Notes under the pieces: generated by a model | Seen by the model: the letters and a program-made list of their open reading frames with translations, nothing else | Database searches by the model: none | Told to the model about the DNA's origin: nothing | Assembly: GCA_030827165.1 (NCBI GenBank) | Contig: JAURFB010000001.1 | Coordinates: 1 to 64,000 of the forward strand | Direction: 5' to 3' | DNA: 64,000 nucleotides | From: Marivivens sp. | GTDB lineage: Bacteria; Pseudomonadota; Alphaproteobacteria; Rhodobacterales; Rhodobacteraceae | Translations under genes and position numbers: made by a program | Shown: positions 60,028 to 64,000 of the stretch, piece by piece | Layout of the letters: each line of letters starts with the position of its first letter | Position numbering within the stretch: the first letter of the stretch is position 1

Positions 60028-61688
60028 TATTGCTTTTTCGCCGCTTCCCCTGCCGCGCGGGCGGCATCAAGGGTGAGCGAGGTTCCAAGCGCCTGCTCGT
60101 CGACGACAAGCTCGATCACCGACGGAAGGTTGGATGCCTTGGCGCGGGCGAAGGCACCCGCAAATTCTTCGGTTCTCAGCACAGTCTCGCCATGTCCGCC
60201 ATAGGCGCGGGCAAGGGCGGCGAAATCGGGGTTTTGCAGCATCGTGCCCGAGACCCGGCCGGGATAATGTTTTTCCTGATGCATCCGGATCGTGCCGTAG
60301 CGGCCGTTGTTGACCACCACGACAATCGGCGTCGCGCCGTATTGCTTGGCGGTCGACATCTCGTTCAGGGTCATCTGGAAGCAACCGTCGCCTGCAAGGC
60401 AGACCACCGTCTTCTCCGGGTTTTCCAATGAGGCGGAAACCGCGGCGGGGAAGCCATAACCCATCGAGCCGGAGGTCGGGGCGAGTTGGGTGCCATAGCC
60501 CTTGTAGGTGAAATAGCGGTGCAACCAGGCTGCATAATTGCCGGCGCCGTTCGTCACGATTGCATCCTGGGGTAGGTTGGCCGAGAGCCAGGCGATCACC
60601 TCTTCTTGCTTCACATCGCCGGGGCTCGGGAAGGGCGTGGCCCAACCGAGATAGTCGGCGCGCGCGGCGGCGGTCCAGTCGGACCAATCCTTGCTGGCGC
60701 TGTTCAGCGCAGCGAGGGCCGCGACGAATGAGGGGCCATCGCTCACAACCGAGAGGTCGGGGGTGAAGACCCGGCCAATCTCGTCTGCATCGGCGTGTAT
60801 ATGGGCGATCTTCGGACGCGGGCCGGGACCGTCGAAAAGCGCGTAGCCTTGCGTCGCGATATCGCCAAGGCGCGAGCCGATGACGAGAAGCCGGTCGGCC
60901 TCGCGCATCCGCTTGGCGAGTTTGGGGTTGATGCCGACGTTAAGGTCGCCCGCATAGGAGGGGTGGCGGTTGTCGAGATAGTCCTGCCGGCGGAACGCGA
61001 GCGCGACGGGCAGATTCTCGCGTCCGGCGAAGGTCGCAAGATCGGCGGCGGCGGCGGGCGACCAGTGCGGTCCGCCGACCACGACCAGCGGACGCTCGGC
61101 CTCGGAGAGCCACTCGAGGGCAGCGCGGGCTTGCCCCGAGCGGTCGCGCGCAGAGGGGCGCGGGGCGGGCGCTTCATCGGCCACATCGGCCATTGCGCTC
61201 AGCATATCCTCGGGTAGCGCCAGCACGACCGGGCCGGGGCGGCCCGAGGTGGCCACGGCAAAGGCGCGGCGGATGTATTCGGGCAGGCGCTCGGTCTGGT
61301 CGATCTCGGTCGCCCATTTGGCGAGGCCGCCGAAAACCTCGCGATAGTTGATCTCCTGAAAGGCCTCGCGGTCGCGGTGGCTGCGGTCGATCTGGCCGAC
61401 GAAGAGGATCATCGGCGTCGAATCCTGCCGCGCGATATGGATGCCGGCGGAGGCATTGGTCGCGCCGGGGCCGCGGGTGACGAAGGCGATGCCGGGGGTG
61501 CCTGTCATCTTGCCATAGGCTTCGGCCATCATCGCCGCGCCGCCCTCGTGGCGGCAGACGATGTTGTCGATCCCGCTTTCATAAAGGCCGTCAAGCGCTG
61601 CGAGAAAGCTCTCGCCCGGCACGGAAAAGACCCGGCGCACGCCGTGAAGCTTGAGTTGATCGGCAAGAATCTGGCCGCCGTGACGCAT
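60027..61688 (-). CDS. Thiamine-pyrophosphate-dependent enzyme (acetolactate synthase-like large subunit)
   Basis: RHEGGAAMMAEAYGKMTGTPGIAFVTRGPGATNA, TPP motif GDGCFQMTLNEMSTAKQYGATPIVVVVNN. Confidence 0.92.
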   Translation of the reverse strand: MRHGGQILADQLKLHGVRRVFSVPGESFLAALDGLYESGIDNIVCRHEGGAAMMAEAYGKMTGTPGIAFVTRGPGATNASAGIHIARQDSTPMILFVGQIDRSHRDREAFQEINYREVFGGLAKWATEIDQTERLPEYIRRAFAVATSGRPGPVVLALPEDMLSAMADVADEAPAPRPSARDRSGQARAALEWLSEAERPLVVVGGPHWSPAAAADLATFAGRENLPVALAFRRQDYLDNRHPSYAGDLNVGINPKLAKRMREADRLLVIGSRLGDIATQGYALFDGPGPRPKIAHIHADADEIGRVFTPDLSVVSDGPSFVAALAALNSASKDWSDWTAAARADYLGWATPFPSPGDVKQEEVIAWLSANLPQDAIVTNGAGNYAAWLHRYFTYKGYGTQLAPTSGSMGYGFPAAVSASLENPEKTVVCLAGDGCFQMTLNEMSTAKQYGATPIVVVVNNGRYGTIRMHQEKHYPGRVSGTMLQNPDFAALARAYGGHGETVLRTEEFAGAFARAKASNLPSVIELVVDEQALGTSLTLDAARAAGEAAKKQ

Positions 61689-61755
61689 CGAAACACCCTC
61701 CTTCAACGCGCCGTCACCATGTGCCAGCACAAGGGGAAGTGCAACGGCGCGCGCG

Positions 61756-62157
61756 TCAGGCTTGGTTGGATATTTCGATCAGGTTTCCATCAGGATCGCG
61801 CAGGTAGATCGAGAGGAGCGGCCCCGTCGCGCCGGTGCGTTTGATAGGGCCGTCTTCGATCGCGAGGCCGAGGGATTCGAGGTGCGCCCGCCACCCCGCC
61901 AGTGGATCGGCAGAGAGAAAGCACAAGTCTGCCGAGCCTCGGATCGGCCGTTGGGCGTGCGGCGCGAACTCGGCCCCCGCCTGATGCAGATTGATCTTTT
62001 GGCTGCCGAATTTGAGGGCTGTGCGCGTCGTCCCATCGGCGGCGGTGAAGTGTTCCGCGGTCATCCCAAGGGCGCGTTCATAGAAAGCGACGGTGGCGCC
62101 CATGTCGGCCACGGTCATCACCAGATGGTCGAGGGCATCCACTGAGGGCATTTTCAT
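61756..62157 (-). CDS. VOC (glyoxalase/bleomycin-resistance) family protein
   Basis: LDHLVMTVADMGATVAFYERALGM, YLRDPDGNLIEISN. Confidence 0.92.
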   Translation of the reverse strand: MKMPSVDALDHLVMTVADMGATVAFYERALGMTAEHFTAADGTTRTALKFGSQKINLHQAGAEFAPHAQRPIRGSADLCFLSADPLAGWRAHLESLGLAIEDGPIKRTGATGPLLSIYLRDPDGNLIEISNQA

Positions 62158-62185
62158 CCTTTCCGCTTCGCGCTAGGCCTAGACC

Positions 62186-62989
62186 ATGCAGGACCGACAG
62201 AGCCATACCCAATCCGTCTCGGATCCGCTCGACCCCGCCCGTGCACGTGCGATGGAGGCGATGCTTGGCGCCGAATCGAGCATCAGGAGCGGTGATCCCT
62301 TGCCGCCGTTCTTTCACCAAATGTATTTCTGGGATCCTCGCCCGACACAAGAGTTGGGCCGCGACGGGCACCCCTGGACCGGCGGGTTTATCCCCGACAT
62401 GGGCTTGCCCCGACGGATGTGGGCGGCGGGCAGGCTGGCCTTTCACGGTGCCCTTCTGGCGGGCGTCAAGGCCGAGCGGCGTTCAATCGTCGATAGCGTG
62501 ACGCGCAAAGATGGCAAGACCGGCCCGCTTGCCTTCGTGCGGATCCGGCACGACATCTTGCAGCGCGGCGGCCTCGCGCTGACCGAGTGGCAGGACATCG
62601 TCTATCGGCAGGATCCGACGCCGGGCGACGCACAGCCTGTGGCTCCGGTCGCGCCCAACGACGAAGATCGGTCGCTGGTGCGTAGCTTCGATTCGACGGC
62701 GCTGTTCCGGTATTCGGCGCTGACCTTCAACGGCCACCGCATCCATTACGACAAGCCATACGCCCAAGAATTCGAAGGCTATCCCGGCCTTGTGGTGCAC
62801 GGTCCGCTCCTGGCGCAGATGTTGATGCTTCTCGCTGAGGAGGCTTTGGGGCGGCCGATGCGCGAGTTTTCCTATCGCGCGACCGCACCGCTTTTCGACG
62901 GAGAAGAGGCGACGTTTTGCTGGAAAGCGGGGCGTTTATGGGTGCGCGGGCCGGACGGGCGACTGTGTATGGAAGCGGCGGCCACCTAA
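62186..62989 (+). CDS. MaoC/FAS1-type dehydratase-like protein (mesaconyl-C4-CoA hydratase-like)
   Basis: FRYSALTFNGHRIHYDKPYAQEFEGYPGLVVHGPL hydratase-2 motif. Confidence 0.85.
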   Translation: MQDRQSHTQSVSDPLDPARARAMEAMLGAESSIRSGDPLPPFFHQMYFWDPRPTQELGRDGHPWTGGFIPDMGLPRRMWAAGRLAFHGALLAGVKAERRSIVDSVTRKDGKTGPLAFVRIRHDILQRGGLALTEWQDIVYRQDPTPGDAQPVAPVAPNDEDRSLVRSFDSTALFRYSALTFNGHRIHYDKPYAQEFEGYPGLVVHGPLLAQMLMLLAEEALGRPMREFSYRATAPLFDGEEATFCWKAGRLWVRGPDGRLCMEAAAT

Positions 62990-64000
62990 AGATTGGCCTC
63001 GGATCGGAATCCCTCCGGGATCGCGTCACGGCCTTCAAGGAGCAGGTCTGCCATCACCTCGCCAACCCTGGGCGCCATGCCGAACCCGATCTTGAACCCG
63101 CCGTTGGCGATGAACTGCCCCTCATGCAGCGGATGCGCGCCGAGCAAGGGCGAGCGGGTCATGGCGCGGGGGCGGACACCGGCCCAGCGCTCGAGCACGC
63201 GGACGCCTTCGAGGAACGGAAAGGCGGCTTCAGCGCGGTGGAGGAGATCGTCAAGCCCTTGGTCAATCTCGGTCGGATCGTCAAAGAAACGCTCACTGGT
63301 CGAACCGACACCGAGCGTTCCGTCTTCGTGCGGGACTAGATGGATGCCATCGCCAAAAAGCTGCGGCTTGCCTCGGACATCGAGGGCCAGAAGCGCCGCC
63401 TGCCCCTTGACGCCATTGCCAACGACCTTGCCGAGCCGCTCAGACAGCTCCATGAGCCCGCGCCAGCCGGTCGCGTGAAGGATGGCGCCCTCCTCGCGCC
63501 CTTCGCCGACGATCTCGCCACCCTTCTTTTCGATAGCACGGGCGAGCGCTGTCGTGGCGTGGCGGGGATGGATGCTGGCCGAGAGCGTATCCCACACGAG
63601 AAATCCGGTCGGAGACCGTGGCGCCCAAGGGGCGTGATCGGCGGCTCCGACGATGTGCCATTCACCCTGCCCGCGCCAGAGATCGACCGCGTTGATCGCA
63701 CGTGTCTTGGCGAAATCGAGCGCCGCCTCGTCAAGAATTGGCTGAAGGCGGCCGGACCTTGCATAGCCGGTGCTGAACCCCGCCGCCTCTTCGACGTCTC
63801 GCCAAAACACTTCCGACATGACAAGGCTCTGAAACTGAAACTCTTTCTTGTCGTTCCACAATTCGGGAACGTGCGGGGCAAGCGCACCAACAAGGCCGCC
63901 TGACGATCCCGAGGCCACGCCCGCCGGATCGATCACCCGCACCTTGGCCCCGCGCTGGATACAGGCCCAGCCGACCGAAAGGCCGAAAACCCCCGCCCCA
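62986..64000 (-). CDS. FAD-dependent oxidoreductase (DAAO family), 5' end beyond window
   Basis: Open frame to the window edge: GAGVFGLSVGWACIQRGAKVRVIDPAGVASGSSGGLVGAL; C-terminal WAGVRPRAMTRSPLLG. Confidence 0.87.
   Translation of the reverse strand, partial: GAGVFGLSVGWACIQRGAKVRVIDPAGVASGSSGGLVGALAPHVPELWNDKKEFQFQSLVMSEVFWRDVEEAAGFSTGYARSGRLQPILDEAALDFAKTRAINAVDLWRGQGEWHIVGAADHAPWAPRSPTGFLVWDTLSASIHPRHATTALARAIEKKGGEIVGEGREEGAILHATGWRGLMELSERLGKVVGNGVKGQAALLALDVRGKPQLFGDGIHLVPHEDGTLGVGSTSERFFDDPTEIDQGLDDLLHRAEAAFPFLEGVRVLERWAGVRPRAMTRSPLLGAHPLHEGQFIANGGFKIGFGMAPRVGEVMADLLLEGRDAIPEGFRSEANL

Noticed and set aside
1-64000. tRNA/rRNA genes, CRISPR arrays, transposases, prophage modules
   Set aside because: Scanned by eye for T-loop GGTTCGAATCC-like sequence, repeat-spacer patterns and transposase/phage motifs; none convincing

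Overview
64-kb high-GC window from an alphaproteobacterial chromosome, most likely Rhodobacterales/Rhodobacteraceae judging by gene content and order. It is mostly housekeeping: tuf (5' partial), parC, etfBA, a truncated nitrogen-PTS operon behind chvIG (chvI-chvG-hprK-rapZ-EIIA-HPr), pckA, methylsuccinyl-CoA dehydrogenase, recO-era, lepB-rnc, acpS-pdxJ, rsh-rpoZ-folK, ispH, rnhA, fmt-def, and smc. The right half (about 37.3-59.9 kb) is a large cobalamin/cobalt locus: cobM, a cbiG-cobJ fusion, cobI, cobL, cobH, a His-rich cbiX, cobC, cobD/cbiB, a B12 riboswitch with cbtBA, cobW, cobN and cobO. It also holds poorly characterised passengers: two DUF1636 paralogues, a DUF6732 protein, two GNATs and small ORFs. 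No CRISPR array, tRNA, rRNA, transposase or prophage was recognised. The most interesting signals are: (1) a DUF805-like/signal-peptidase fusion next to lepB that has lost both the catalytic Ser and Lys; (2) a second deformylase that has lost its Cys ligand and catalytic Glu; (3) a receiver-like protein lacking the phospho-Asp, whose divergent promoter carries a perfect TTAA-N7-TTAAC (CtrA-type) site and two DnaA-box-like sites; (4) a dispersed GC-rich hairpin repeat family at gene ends, one copy encoding the CobJ C-terminal tail; (5) a 23-bp tandem duplication of the chvI ribosome-binding/start region. All family calls are by eye from the sequence; no searches were run.
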